From positions 1 through 64,000 of the forward strand of contig CAJTDL010000003.1 of assembly GCA_910575035.1 (NCBI GenBank): a stretch of DNA of 64,000 bases, in the 5' to 3' direction. The notes beneath the pieces were generated by a model that saw nothing but the letters and a program-made list of their open reading frames with translations, was not told the origin of the DNA and did no database searches. This document shows positions 40,764 through 50,811 of the stretch, piece after piece. The DNA comes from Lachnospiraceae bacterium. Lineage in GTDB: Bacteria; Bacillota; Clostridia; Lachnospirales; Lachnospiraceae. Made by a program: the position numbers and the translations under genes. How positions within the stretch are numbered: the first letter of the stretch is position 1; each line of letters opens with the position of its first letter.

Positions 40764-42502
40764 CATTTTTTGCCATATCCTTAAAGATGCTCCAAAAAAA
40801 CTTCTATAGATACCGTCTGCATTTTTTATGCAGCTTTTTTGCCATAACGTTATTTTTCTGTTTTGCAACGCTCTTTACGAATGATTCCTTTATGACGGGG
40901 CATGATGTAAATTTTATGATTGCCTCTAATATTATTTTCCCAAGCATCCTTGCAGCGGCCTTTTTGCTGGTTTTTGCACCTTATTCCTATTCTGTTTTCC
41001 TCTCTGCCAGGAAACAGGAATATGGCATACTGTCCTCCCTGGGCATGAGCCCCATGGAATCCTGGAAATGGCTGCTTGCAGAAAGCATTGTGCTGGGAGC
41101 CATTGCATTGGGGGCTGCCTTTCTCGCCGGGACACTCCTGTCATTGTTCTTTTATGGCGTCATTTCCCATGTGATTGGGATTACAGCATTAAAATGGGCG
41201 TTCCCATACAAGGCCTACCTTGCCACTGCCCTGCTGTATGGGCTTGTGCTTGCCATCACGGCTGCCCTTCAGGGGATCCAGCTGCTGGGCAGGCGCATAC
41301 GCCCTCTGCTTCTGGCTCCCTACCGGGCTGAGGCAAAAGGCAGGGGATACCAGTGGATGGAAAAAATTTTCCCTGATTACATGGGGCGTCATCTATTGGA
41401 ATTTTCCCTGCTTGCCCGGCATAAGAGGGACTGGGCGGCCCGCTCTGCTTTTTCTTCCCTGCTGATTGGCTGCGCGCTGTATCTGGCAGGGTTTTGCACC
41501 GTATTTTCCGCTTCCGTGTTACAGGATCTGGAACATTACTGCCCTTATGACTTAGCGTATTCCGAGTTCTTAGGTCAGAACCGTATTTCGGGAAACGCCC
41601 TTCGGAATGCCTTGTCCCAGCATCAGGTTTCCATAACAGCAGAAAAACAGCTCCCTTACCTAAGGGACCCAGCCTTCAATTACCTGCCTGTGTCAGGGGC
41701 AAATCAAATATTGGGCTGTGATTACCAAGTCCCGGAAGGAAGCTTTTTAAACCTTTTTCAATATGAATTACAGGACGGCTATGGGCATGATTTGACGGAG
41801 GTTTCCCATATTTCTTTAAGGACAGGAAAGGAACTGCATTCCTGCGGCAGTGACATAAAAATATTGTTTAACCAGAATCCAACTCTTGCAGAGCGCACCC
41901 TGATCTTAAATGACGCTGACTTTAACCAGATGTTATCCAGCGGCTATTATTGGGAAGGCAGGATGCACCTTTTCCATCTTCAGTATTGGGAAGACGCATC
42001 GGAGGGCATTGAGGCCCTGCAGTCCCTTCTGCTGGAAGCCAATGGGCTTACGCCTGAGGAACAATGGCAGTTTTACCGAGCCACTTCCAAAACAGAAGAT
42101 TTCCAAATCGCCCGGCAGTCAAGCCAATTTGCTTACTTTTTGATGGGTTTTGTGGAAATACTTTTGCTGATGGCCGCCTGTTTACTGATCCATTTTCGGA
42201 TTGCGGCCGAACGGGAAGAGAACCGCCGGGCCATGCGAAGCCTTTTTATGGTTGGGGCTACAGCCTCTGAACGGCTTCACCTGTGCCTGTTTAAAAACCG
42301 TATGCGTTTTCTGCCCCCTTTTGCCGCCGCTTCTCTGGCTGCCCTCCCCTTTTCTTATAAAACAGGGGAAATGGTTTACCATTCTGGGAACATCTGGTGC
42401 ATGGCTGTGGGATTGTTAGGCCTGGCTTCTATTTTGGCCATGGCAAAGTTTACAGGATACTATTCCAAAAGAGAATTTGAATCTTATGAAACCAATGGTT
42501 AA
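40751..42502 (+). CDS. FtsX-family ABC permease (BceB-like)
   Basis: A 583-residue membrane protein with the FtsX architecture: one helix near residue 25, a first helical bundle (residues about 50-185), a large external domain (about 240-430, with short charged and aromatic motifs) and C-terminal helices. RKQEYGILSSLGMSP in the first cytosolic loop is typical of BceB/FtsX permeases. With the ATPase it probably forms a Bce-type exporter or detoxification module for peptides; the expected two-component system is not adjacent, so substrate remains open. Confidence 0.85.
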   Translation: MGQMTFFAISLKMLQKNFYRYRLHFLCSFFAITLFFCFATLFTNDSFMTGHDVNFMIASNIIFPSILAAAFLLVFAPYSYSVFLSARKQEYGILSSLGMSPMESWKWLLAESIVLGAIALGAAFLAGTLLSLFFYGVISHVIGITALKWAFPYKAYLATALLYGLVLAITAALQGIQLLGRRIRPLLLAPYRAEAKGRGYQWMEKIFPDYMGRHLLEFSLLARHKRDWAARSAFSSLLIGCALYLAGFCTVFSASVLQDLEHYCPYDLAYSEFLGQNRISGNALRNALSQHQVSITAEKQLPYLRDPAFNYLPVSGANQILGCDYQVPEGSFLNLFQYELQDGYGHDLTEVSHISLRTGKELHSCGSDIKILFNQNPTLAERTLILNDADFNQMLSSGYYWEGRMHLFHLQYWEDASEGIEALQSLLLEANGLTPEEQWQFYRATSKTEDFQIARQSSQFAYFLMGFVEILLLMAACLLIHFRIAAEREENRRAMRSLFMVGATASERLHLCLFKNRMRFLPPFAAASLAALPFSYKTGEMVYHSGNIWCMAVGLLGLASILAMAKFTGYYSKREFESYETNG

Positions 42503-42684
42503 GCCCAGATTTTGCTTTTCAGGCTATTTGTATGGCTAATGCCAGCTGGCATAATACCCCATATGCCAGCCGGCTATTGCAGGAGCAGGAAACTATAGGC
42601 AGACTTTCCAGATTCACCAGGAACACCATCTGCCGGCTATTGCAGGCAGCAGGCAACGCCATTTTCCCTGCTGCCTGACTGCGG
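42503..42684. repeat. Hairpins and direct repeat between convergent genes
   Basis: ATGCCAGCTGGCAT (about 42539-42552) is a palindrome; GCCGGCTATTGCAGG occurs at 42569-42583 and 42632-42646; CAGGCAGCAGG/CCTGCTGCCTG forms an 11-bp stem at 42643-42677. This probably ends transcription from both the permease and the PTS operon, although T-runs are absent. Confidence 0.5.
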
Positions 42685-44582
42685 TTATTCCCCTCTTCCC
42701 AGGCGAAGCAAAGCCGTGCCTGCCTGGACATTGCCATCGGCTAAGGTATCCATCCTGCCATAATCCTCCGCATTGCAGACGACCATGGGCGTCACAAGGG
42801 GATAGCCGGCGGACTTTATGCCCTCCATGTCAAATTCCAGCAGCACATCTCCTTTTTTCACTGTATCGCCTGCTGCCACTTTGCAGTCAAAAAATTTCCC
42901 ATTCAATTGGACTGTATCCATGCCCACATGGATCAGGATCTCTGTATCGCCAGGCCCGGTAAGGCCTACGGCATGCAATGTGCTGGGGACAGTGCTTACC
43001 ACGCCGTCACAGGGCGCAGAGACTCTGCCTGCTGTTGGGATGATGGCAAGCCCCTGTCCCAGCATACCCTGGCTGAACACTTCATCCTCCACTTGCTCCA
43101 ATGGGATTACCTTACCGGAAAGCGCCGCGCACAGGACAATGTCTGGAAGGCCTGCAGGGGCTGCTGGGGCTGCTGGCTCAGGCGCAGGGGCGCCTTCCGG
43201 CGTTTCTTCCGGCGCATCTTTATAACCAACCGTGTAAGTCAGGGCGAAGGATACAGCCATTGACACAACATTGACCAGCAAATAAATTGGCAGCTGGTTA
43301 TTCAAATACAGCAGCGCCCCGGGAATGCCTGTCAGGGCCATGCCAGTGGCTTTTAAGCCAAGGATGGAAGCCAAAAACCCGCCAACGCCGCCTCCAATCA
43401 TAGACATGATAAAGGGTTTTCCCAGCCGCAGGGTCACGCCGAACACGGCGGGCTCTGTAATGCCCAGTGTGGCGGAGAAAGCAGATGGGTAAGCAATCTG
43501 TTTCATTTTCGCATTCCTGCTCTTAATGGCCACTGCCAGGACAGCCCCCGCCTGAGCCATATTTCCGCATGTCCCAATGGGATTGAGCATATTCCAGCCA
43601 GTCTGGGAAAGCATGCTGATCTCCAGGAATTCAAAATATGGTGGATGCCGAAGATGCCCAGAAGCTGCCCAAAGCAGCCATAAATTAAGCCGCCCAGGCC
43701 CAAAGGCAGTACCAGAAGGTTTTCTACGATCACCAGCACGATGTTTTCAACTTGATGGAAAACAGGCCCGATAACAAACAAAGCCAGTAAGCTGCTGGAT
43801 AGCAGGGTTAAAAAAGGCGTGATAATCAAATCTACGGCATCTGGAATCTTATTTTTCAGAAATTTTTCAATTTTGCTCCCTACAATGCCGGTGATAAAGG
43901 CAGGAAGGACAGAGCCCTGGTAACCCACGACAGGTATGAAGCCGAAAAAGTATAACGGGGACGCCGCCTGCTGCCCAACTTCATAGGCATTGGGCAGCGC
44001 AGGGTTGACCAGCATCAGGCCGATGACAATGCCAATCACCGGATTGCCGCCAAAGATGCGGAATGTAGACCAGCATACCAATGCCGGCAAGAAGGAAAAA
44101 GCCGTGTCTGTCAATACCTGGGTGAATAAGATCAGGTTGTTGGGAAGGCTGTCAGAAGACATGCCAAACAGGGATAAAAATGCCTCCTGTGTCAAAAGCC
44201 CCCGCAGCCCCATAAACAGGCCAGTGGCCACCAGCACCGGGATAATGGGGACGAATACATCGCCAAACGTGCGCACAGCCCTCTGGAACGCAGTGCCTTC
44301 CTTTTTGACAGGGGCGGCATTGGCAGCCACGCTGCCTCCCAAAAGGGACTGAACCTCATCATAAATCTTATTGACAAGGCCCGTGCCAAAAATAATCTGA
44401 TATTGGCCGGAGTTAAAGAAGCTGCCTTTTACTTTATCAAGGTTTTCTACCGCTTTCATATTGATCTTCTCTTTGTCTGCCGTAATGATGCGCAGCCTTG
44501 TGGCACAGTGGGCAACCGACTGTATGTTTTCTTTTCCGCCCACTAATTCAATGACTTTTTCTGCGATTTCTCGGTTTTCCAT
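42685..44582 (-). pseudogene. Sucrose-type PTS IIBCA permease with a frameshift
   Basis: Two overlapping frames together encode a complete PTS IIBCA protein of about 630 residues. The first (43503-44582) has the IIB phosphocysteine C26 in VAHCATRLR and most of the IIC channel up to GIHHILN; the second (42685 to about 43640) continues with LEISMLSQTGWNMLNPIGTC, the end of IIC, and a full IIA with the phospho-histidine site ILIHVGMDTV. One missing base near 43630 separates them. The protein would import and phosphorylate sucrose or a related disaccharide for the hydrolase encoded upstream. A sequencing error, programmed shift or recent mutation are all possible; both halves are otherwise intact. 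Confidence 0.85.
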
Positions 44583-44602
44583 GGTCTCTCTTCCTTTCTT
44601 TT

Positions 44603-45955
44603 TTATAGTGCAAAATATTCCAGATACTCTCCCTGCTGCAGGCCCTCATATACAATCTGCAGGTTTTCTTCCTGGGTGAAATACCGCATGGAAAAGACAG
44701 CTTCCCCGTCATTGACAAAAATTTCTGCTGAGGAATTATCACTGAAAATCTGCAGTTTTGAAAGTGCATCCAGAGACAGCTTCCGTATCTGCATTTCCCC
44801 ATTTGCCCAGTTTTTTCTGCCTATTTCCAGTATCTGAGCCTTTGGGCAGTATGTAATATAAACAGTATGGCTCCGCAAGGACAAGGACAGGGGCTGGTGT
44901 GGGTCTTTCCGCAGCAGGCACAGCTCAAACTGGCCATTCTGCGCAGAAAAACGCCCTTTGGGCTCACTGTAGGCGCGGGCGTCATGCCGCAGCCCGAATA
45001 CCTCCTCAATTGGCCGCTGGTGCAGCATGCCATGTTCCCAGGTAAGGACCCGCGGGAGCGTCAGGCAATGGATGTAGCCAAAGTCCCTGGTTGGGCAGAG
45101 GGCTTCCTGGGCATCGTCCATTCTTGACATCCAGCCAGCCATAATCCGCCGCCCTTTGTCATCCAAAAAGGTCTGTGGAGAGTAAAAATCAAAGCCGCAG
45201 TCAAGAAGCTTGCGGGGCTGGGCAGGGGAAAAGGACATCCTTTCCTCCTGAAAAACACCTGGAATATACGAGGCATAACTGGAAACCTCCTCCCGCTTTC
45301 CAGATGCATCCTCAGTCCAAAACCGTTTTTGCGGGCAGCAAACCAGAATATCTGTCTCACCGCCCAGACGGAACAGATCCGGGCATTCGCATACCTGATC
45401 CAAATCCTGGTCATAGAGGACGCGCTCATAGTTCCAATGGAGCAGGCCATGGGATGAATATAACGCAACTGCGCCGGCCAGGTCGCTTTTTTGGGCGCCA
45501 ACCAGCATCCACCAGTTGTCTTTTCCGCGCCAGACCTTTGGGTCCCGATGGTGCTCTGTAAATCCGCCTGGAGTATGGATGCACTCCCGCTGCTTGATAA
45601 ATGTATGCCCATTTTCAGAAATGGCAATGCACTGGTGGCTTTTCCTTATGCCATTGTCTTTTTTGCTCCCTGTATAAAACAGGTACATTTTCCCATCGTG
45701 CTCAATGCTGCTCCCAGAATGAATGCCATGCCCGTCCTCCTCACGGTCAGGCAGCAGCGCGCTGCCCCTGCTTTCCCAGTGAACCATATCCTGAGAAATA
45801 AATAAGCCCCATTCTTTATAGGAATGGTCCATTTGAAAACGGTTCCATTGATGGAAAAAATAGTATGTGCCCTTGAACTGGATGAAACCGTTGGGGTCGT
45901 TCATAAGCCCTTGTGGCGGCTCAATGTGATATGACATTTTATATGGGTTATCCAT
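44603..45955 (-). CDS. scrB: Sucrose-6-phosphate hydrolase (GH32)
   Basis: A 450-residue GH32 enzyme that splits sucrose 6-phosphate into glucose 6-phosphate and fructose. The nucleophile motif is LMNDPNGFIQF, the transition-state motif RDPKVW, and the acid/base motif ECPDLF; the C-terminal beta-sandwich domain ends FDNSSAEIFVNDGEAVF-like (with FSDNSSAEIFVNDGEAVFSM). ATG 45955 has GGAGG 6 bases upstream. It is the first gene of the operon with the PTS permease, 20 bases apart, and is divergent from the AraC regulator, with shared control likely in the 166-bp gap. Confidence 0.93.
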   Translation of the reverse strand: MDNPYKMSYHIEPPQGLMNDPNGFIQFKGTYYFFHQWNRFQMDHSYKEWGLFISQDMVHWESRGSALLPDREEDGHGIHSGSSIEHDGKMYLFYTGSKKDNGIRKSHQCIAISENGHTFIKQRECIHTPGGFTEHHRDPKVWRGKDNWWMLVGAQKSDLAGAVALYSSHGLLHWNYERVLYDQDLDQVCECPDLFRLGGETDILVCCPQKRFWTEDASGKREEVSSYASYIPGVFQEERMSFSPAQPRKLLDCGFDFYSPQTFLDDKGRRIMAGWMSRMDDAQEALCPTRDFGYIHCLTLPRVLTWEHGMLHQRPIEEVFGLRHDARAYSEPKGRFSAQNGQFELCLLRKDPHQPLSLSLRSHTVYITYCPKAQILEIGRKNWANGEMQIRKLSLDALSKLQIFSDNSSAEIFVNDGEAVFSMRYFTQEENLQIVYEGLQQGEYLEYFAL

Positions 45956-46121
45956 GCTTTCCTCCATGCGCTCTTTTGGCGCTTAATCATTTATCCATTC
46001 TATTTATATGCAAGTGCATTGTACCATCCCAAAAGCGGTGCAGCTATGGAAAATGCAAACGACAATATGGAAATTTCTAAGATTTCCAAAAGCAGGAAAT
46101 GGATTGTGCTATAATAAACTT

Positions 46122-46979
46122 ATGAGAGAATATACAGACAAACTGACAGATTGGAATAAAAAGAGCATTTCTGATTTTGTATTTTACAATTGTGGCATTG
46201 AGCAATGCAAGGGAGGCCAATTTTACGGGCCTAAGCGGCGGGATTATCATTTTATCCATTTCGTTGTGAAAGGAGAGGGAACACTAGAGATAAAAGGCAA
46301 TCGATATCCTGTCCATGAAAACCAGCTCTTCATTGTGCCGGCCGAAGAGGTATCCACCTACCAGTCCAGCCGGGAAAACCCATGGAAATATTGCTGGATT
46401 GGCTTTCTTGGCATTCAGTCCAGCCAAATGCTCAGCTCCCTTATGCATTGCGACCCGCGGCGTTTTGTCATTGACTGTATGGACGCCGCCTTCTATGAGC
46501 GTCAAATAGAGATTATCCTGGGCATTTCCGGCAAACAGATGTCTACGCACCTCCGCTCCAATGGCATTATGTACAGTCTGATGGGAACGCTTCTGGAAGA
46601 GCTTGGGGCAGATGACCCGGAGGATCTGGATATGTCCATCCCATACCAGGCACAGCAGTATATGGACCAGCATTACCACAATAACCTGCAAATCGCAGAT
46701 GTGGCTGCCGCCATAGGCGTCCACGCCAACTATCTGTCAAATATTTTCCAGGAACAGTACCATAAAACGCCCAAACAGTACCTGTCCGGATTGCGGCTGA
46801 AAAAGGCCCGCGAACTGCTGCTGTATACAGAACATCCTATTTATATCGTGGCGAATTCCGTAGGCTTTACAGACCAATTGGCCTTTTCTAAATTTTTCCG
46901 GCGGATGATGGGCGTTTCCCCATCAATTTACCGCATGCAAAGGAGGCATGGCAATGCAAAAGATTCAAATTTTTTATGA
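46122..46979 (+). CDS. AraC-family regulator of the alpha-galactoside/sucrose cluster
   Basis: A 285-residue AraC regulator. An N-terminal cupin (about residues 20-100, with RDYHFIHFVVKGEGTLEIKG) would bind sugar; the C-terminal 100 residues have two HTH motifs (LQIADVAAAIGVHANYLSNI and PIYIVANSVGFTDQLAFSKF). Its downstream partner is the alpha-galactosidase, and genes of this pairing (AgaR-type) control galactoside use in Ruminococcus. ATG 46122 has no ribosome binding site, but TATAAT (46110-46115) ends six bases upstream, so the transcript may be leaderless. The 3-prime end overlaps the next gene by 26 bases. Confidence 0.88.
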   Translation: MREYTDKLTDWNKKSISDFVFYNCGIEQCKGGQFYGPKRRDYHFIHFVVKGEGTLEIKGNRYPVHENQLFIVPAEEVSTYQSSRENPWKYCWIGFLGIQSSQMLSSLMHCDPRRFVIDCMDAAFYERQIEIILGISGKQMSTHLRSNGIMYSLMGTLLEELGADDPEDLDMSIPYQAQQYMDQHYHNNLQIADVAAAIGVHANYLSNIFQEQYHKTPKQYLSGLRLKKARELLLYTEHPIYIVANSVGFTDQLAFSKFFRRMMGVSPSIYRMQRRHGNAKDSNFL

Positions 46980-49179
46980 TGCAAAACAACAGCTGTTCCA
47001 CCTTTCCAACAGCAAAGCCAGCTATATTATGGAACTGCAGGAAGGCACGTGGCTGCTGCACCGTTACTGGGGAGCCAGGCTGTCGGCATACCATGGTTCC
47101 AACCGCCCAAAAGCAGTGAAACGGACTTTCGCCGCATCCCTTACCCCAGAGAATCCTGCGTTTTCCCTGGAAATAGAACCCCAGGAATTTTCCTGTCCGC
47201 AGCAGGGCGACTACCGGGAGCCTTCCCTGTCGGTACGCCGGACAGACGGCTATTTATCCGGGCGTATGCAATACCAGGGCTATGAGATCACAGATACGCT
47301 GCATATCCCAGAAGGGCTGCCGCATATCCGCCCAATGGAAAACAAAGGGGCGAAGAGCCTATCGGTCCATTTTCAGGATGTTTCCAGCCATGTGAGCCTG
47401 ACGCTGCATTATTCCATCCTGGAGGACAGCGCCGCCATCATTCGGTCTGCCAGCGTTACAAACACAGGAGACAGCCCCGTCTATGTAGAGCGTGCGCTTA
47501 GCGCCCTGATGGATATGGCATATGGAAAAGAGCAGCTGGCCGTCTTTTATGGCACCCATCAGAAGGAATTCCAATTAAGCCGCCAGGATATCGGCCATGG
47601 CGTCACTTCCATTGGAAGCACCCGCGGAGCCAGCAGCCCCCAATACCCTCCATTCGCAGCCCTATGTGCGCCAGAGGCCACCGAGCATACAGGGGAAGTC
47701 CGTGCCTTCCATCTGATTTACAGCGGCAATCACTGTGTCCGGGCAGAACGGGATCAATATGACCATTTGCGTCTGGCCATTGGCATCCACCCGGAAAATT
47801 TCCGCTGGAAACTGCTGCCTGGCGAGAGCTTCCAGACACCGCAAGCCGTCCTGGTTTACAGCAGCCAAGGGTTTAACGGCATGTCCCAGGAGTTCCACAA
47901 GCTATATACAAACCGCCTTTTTCCCAGACAGTGGGCAAAGCGGATACGGCCAATCCTGCTGAACAGCTGGGAAATGTGCTATTTTGACGTTTCAGAGGAA
48001 AAAATGCTGCAAGCCATAGAAAAGGCGGCATCCCTGGGATTTGAGCTGGTAGTCCTGGACGACGGGTGGTTTTGGCATCGGAATAACAGCAAAAGCTCCC
48101 TGGGCGACTGGCAGGCGGATCCTGAAAAGTTCCCCCATGGGCTGAATCCTCTGTTAGAGTGCGCAAAAAGCCATGGCATTCAGTTTGGCGTCTGGTTTGA
48201 ACCGGAAATGATCTCGCCGGACAGCGCATTGATGCGGGCGCATCCAGACTGGTGCGCACAAATCCCAGGCTATGCGCCTCTGTTGGGAAGGAACCAGCTG
48301 GTACTGGATCTGACAAGGAAGGAAATACAGGATTATGTATTGGGAATTTTAAGCAGCTTCCTAGAGTCCTGCCCTGTCTCCTATGTGAAATGGGATATGA
48401 ACCGCCATATAACAGACCCAGGCTCCCTGTCCCTGCCAAAGGACCGCACCGGGGAATTTTACCACCGCTATATGCTGGGCCTGTACCATATTTTAGGAAA
48501 TCTGACAGAACGGTTTCCAGAAGTGCTGTTTGAGAATTGTTCCAGCGGGGGCGGCCGTTTCGATGCAGGCATGGGATTTTATATGCCCCAGACCTGGTGC
48601 AGCGACAACACGGACGCATATGACCGCCAAGCCATCCAATATGGCGCATCGTATCTTTTCCCGCCATCTGCCATAACAGCGCATGTGTCAGCGGCTCCCA
48701 ATCACCAGACAGGCCGCCAGATTCCCCTTGCGGCCCGTGCAGCCGTGGCATCTTCCGCCAATATGGGCTATGAATGGAATATCCTGGAGCTGCCTTTGGA
48801 GGAACAAAAACAGATTCTGGCACACCTGTCGGAATACAAAGCAGAAAGGGCTTTGATTTACGAGGGGAAATTTTACCGCCTGCGCTCACCATTTACAGAC
48901 GGCGGCTGCGCCTGGATGGCAGTGGATGCAGAGAGGACGCGGGCAATTATTTACTATTTTGTAAAGGAATATGATACGTCTGTGCTTTCTTACCTTTTGA
49001 AAATCCCCTATCTGGATCCACAAAAGACCTATGCGGAAAAGGTCACAGGCAGGCGGTTCACAGGAGAAGAGCTAAGGTATGCCGGGATTGCCCTTTTACC
49101 TGTCTTAGGGGATTATCCTGTGATAAAACTGGAATTGCGGGCAGAAGCCCGCTCCATTTGCCAGGGCACAGCCCCCTAA
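46954..49179 (+). CDS. GH36 alpha-galactosidase
   Basis: A 741-residue family-36 alpha-galactosidase, the normal length for the tetrameric bacterial group. An N-terminal beta-sandwich (about 1-310) leads into the (beta/alpha)8 barrel. The nucleophile is D481 in YVKWDMNR; the acid/base is D551 in WCSDNTDA; the GFELVVLDDGWFWHR and WFEPEMISPDS motifs line the active site. It would release galactose from raffinose or melibiose, leaving sucrose for the PTS and GH32 enzyme encoded divergently. ATG 46954 is chosen because AGGAGG lies 7 bases upstream; an ATG two codons earlier is too close. A terminator-like stem follows. Confidence 0.95.
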   Translation: MQKIQIFYDAKQQLFHLSNSKASYIMELQEGTWLLHRYWGARLSAYHGSNRPKAVKRTFAASLTPENPAFSLEIEPQEFSCPQQGDYREPSLSVRRTDGYLSGRMQYQGYEITDTLHIPEGLPHIRPMENKGAKSLSVHFQDVSSHVSLTLHYSILEDSAAIIRSASVTNTGDSPVYVERALSALMDMAYGKEQLAVFYGTHQKEFQLSRQDIGHGVTSIGSTRGASSPQYPPFAALCAPEATEHTGEVRAFHLIYSGNHCVRAERDQYDHLRLAIGIHPENFRWKLLPGESFQTPQAVLVYSSQGFNGMSQEFHKLYTNRLFPRQWAKRIRPILLNSWEMCYFDVSEEKMLQAIEKAASLGFELVVLDDGWFWHRNNSKSSLGDWQADPEKFPHGLNPLLECAKSHGIQFGVWFEPEMISPDSALMRAHPDWCAQIPGYAPLLGRNQLVLDLTRKEIQDYVLGILSSFLESCPVSYVKWDMNRHITDPGSLSLPKDRTGEFYHRYMLGLYHILGNLTERFPEVLFENCSSGGGRFDAGMGFYMPQTWCSDNTDAYDRQAIQYGASYLFPPSAITAHVSAAPNHQTGRQIPLAARAAVASSANMGYEWNILELPLEEQKQILAHLSEYKAERALIYEGKFYRLRSPFTDGGCAWMAVDAERTRAIIYYFVKEYDTSVLSYLLKIPYLDPQKTYAEKVTGRRFTGEELRYAGIALLPVLGDYPVIKLELRAEARSICQGTAP

Positions 49180-49200
49180 AATATGCTTGAAAAATGCTTT

Positions 49201-49275
49201 CTGCCAGAGGATCCCCAAACTTGCGGGAGGCTTACACCTACGCCCCAGCCCGCCTTGGGGCTGCCCCTCTGGCAG
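49201..49275. terminator. Bidirectional stem between alpha-galactosidase and spoIIIAH
   Basis: CTGCCAGAGG (49201-49210) pairs with CCTCTGGCAG (49266-49275), with CCCCAAA/TTGGGG inside. It separates convergent operons and is the only structure in the gap. Confidence 0.6.
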
Positions 49276-49333
49276 CATCCGTTCCGCTGGCTATAATCCC
49301 CCAGCGGCGCCCTTCCCAAATATATGCCCTTCT

Positions 49334-50182
49334 TTAACTCACAGGCGCATTTTCCCCATTACTGGCGCTCCCATCGCCCCCGTTTTCACTCCCTGCCGTT
49401 TCTCCTGTGTTGTCCCCTGCATCTGTCCCTGCGCTCTCTCCTGTCCCTGCAGCCGTATTCCCCTCTCCTTCTGCATTTCCATTCCCTGTTCCGCCAGCAG
49501 TCTGTATGGGCGTGATAATAATATTCTGCGCTTCTACATTTGTCTTCCGTTTTACGATATCCTCCACCTGCGCCCGCTTCGCATCTGTAACTTCACCCAT
49601 ATTCAGCACAACATCCGCATTGCCGTCTGTAATGCTCACCACCACATCCGTAAACCCTTTTGCCTGCAGCAGCATTTCCGCCGCGGCCTCCCTCTCTGCA
49701 ATATCCGTCATGCTGATCATGGTGCTGACCGCCTCCTGTTTCTGCTCCTCTGTAATATTCGTGTTATTGATAATCTCCAACAGGGATTCCTTATTCTGGG
49801 ACCGCACCTGTTCCCGGTTCAGCTTTACCTCCGAAGCAAAATCCACGTTGCTTACATCCGTGCTGGTCAGCACTGCTTCCCCTGGGTTCTCTGCATCCTG
49901 CCCATTTGCCTTGGCAATGTCCTCCCCTGTCTGTATGCCTAAGCCTGCATCCTGGGCTTCCGCTGATGTTTCCTCACTTTCTTCCGTGTCCGTAAAAATG
50001 TCCTCCGCGCTGTACATATCCTCATCGGATATTTCATATGTAGATTTCGTCGTGTCTGCGCTGGCCTCCTTTGCCAGGTCGCTGTCACGCTGGCTTCCGG
50101 TATATTGCAGATAGCCTGCCACAGCGATCATCAGAGCCAGGGCTGTAATGATAATCTGGTTTTTCTTAAACACTTTCTTCAA
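49334..50182 (-). CDS. spoIIIAH: Stage III sporulation protein AH
   Basis: A 282-residue protein anchored by one N-terminal helix (residues about 8-25). The C-terminal YscJ/FliF-like domain (about 130-225, with SMTDIAEREAAAEMLLQAKG and VVLNMGEVTDAKRAQVEDIV) forms a ring across the space between mother cell and forespore, joined to SpoIIQ from the other side. A long acidic linker (about 45-110) and a low-complexity tail rich in Gly, Asn and Glu (230-282) are species-specific. It is the last gene of the complete spoIIIA operon. Confidence 0.93.
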   Translation of the reverse strand: MKKVFKKNQIIITALALMIAVAGYLQYTGSQRDSDLAKEASADTTKSTYEISDEDMYSAEDIFTDTEESEETSAEAQDAGLGIQTGEDIAKANGQDAENPGEAVLTSTDVSNVDFASEVKLNREQVRSQNKESLLEIINNTNITEEQKQEAVSTMISMTDIAEREAAAEMLLQAKGFTDVVVSITDGNADVVLNMGEVTDAKRAQVEDIVKRKTNVEAQNIIITPIQTAGGTGNGNAEGEGNTAAGTGESAGTDAGDNTGETAGSENGGDGSASNGENAPVS

Positions 50183-50197
50183 ACTGGTAACCTCCTG

Positions 50198-50785
50198 TCA
50201 ATTCATTTTAACTACCTTAATTTTATGTACTTCCACTGGAAATAATGCCAAAACAGCGTCAGAAATATTTTTTGCAACCTTTGAATCACCACCCCCTTTC
50301 GCTACCACCAATACGCCTTCTACCTTTGGCATCACCTCCCTTGCAATAAATGGCTCCCCCTTGCTACCACCCTCCTTGGAAAAGATGGATTCCTCCTGGT
50401 ACTGCCTTTCCTGGGTGCTGCGGGATGTGCTCCCATCCTTCTCAGAAACCTCCTGGCTGGTTTGGGCCAGGTCTTTTTCCACCACCCGCTCCCCCTCATC
50501 CTGCAAAGTAATCATAACCTCAACCTCCCCCACCCCTTCCATTTTGGACAATACCTGCTTGAGCTTCAGTTCTAATTGCTTTTCATAGCGTTGGGAGCTG
50601 CTGCTTTTGGCGGGGCTTTTTTCTGATCCTTCTGCTAAGCCCGCGCTTTCCCCCCCATCCCTGTTCCCCTGGTCCACAGGCATGGCAATTACCAAGAGCA
50701 GCACGCCTGACAAAGCAGCTATCAGCAAATGGTTTTTGGTGATCCCCTTGAGCTTTTCTTTTGGAAACCATTCTTTCTGATTCAT
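50198..50785 (-). CDS. spoIIIAG: Stage III sporulation protein AG
   Basis: A 195-residue protein with one N-terminal helix (about 18-36) and a ring-forming domain with LKQVLSKMEGVGEVEVMITL and the C-terminal GGDSKVAKNISDAVLALFPV. SpoIIIAG makes a large ring in the channel that links mother cell and forespore. A Ser/Lys/Glu-rich insert (about 45-70 and 105-135) lies on either side of the fold. Start ATG 50785; the spoIIIAF gene ends 26 bases upstream. Confidence 0.93.
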   Translation of the reverse strand: MNQKEWFPKEKLKGITKNHLLIAALSGVLLLVIAMPVDQGNRDGGESAGLAEGSEKSPAKSSSSQRYEKQLELKLKQVLSKMEGVGEVEVMITLQDEGERVVEKDLAQTSQEVSEKDGSTSRSTQERQYQEESIFSKEGGSKGEPFIAREVMPKVEGVLVVAKGGGDSKVAKNISDAVLALFPVEVHKIKVVKMN

Positions 50786-50811
50786 TTTTCATCTACCCTT
50801 CCTGCTTGCAT

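Noticed and set aside
47873-48892. A 339-codon open frame on the strand opposite the alpha-galactosidase
   Set aside because: It lies wholly inside the alpha-galactosidase gene, has no ribosome binding site and gives a low-complexity Pro/Ser/Arg-rich product; it is the open shadow of a GC-rich coding strand.
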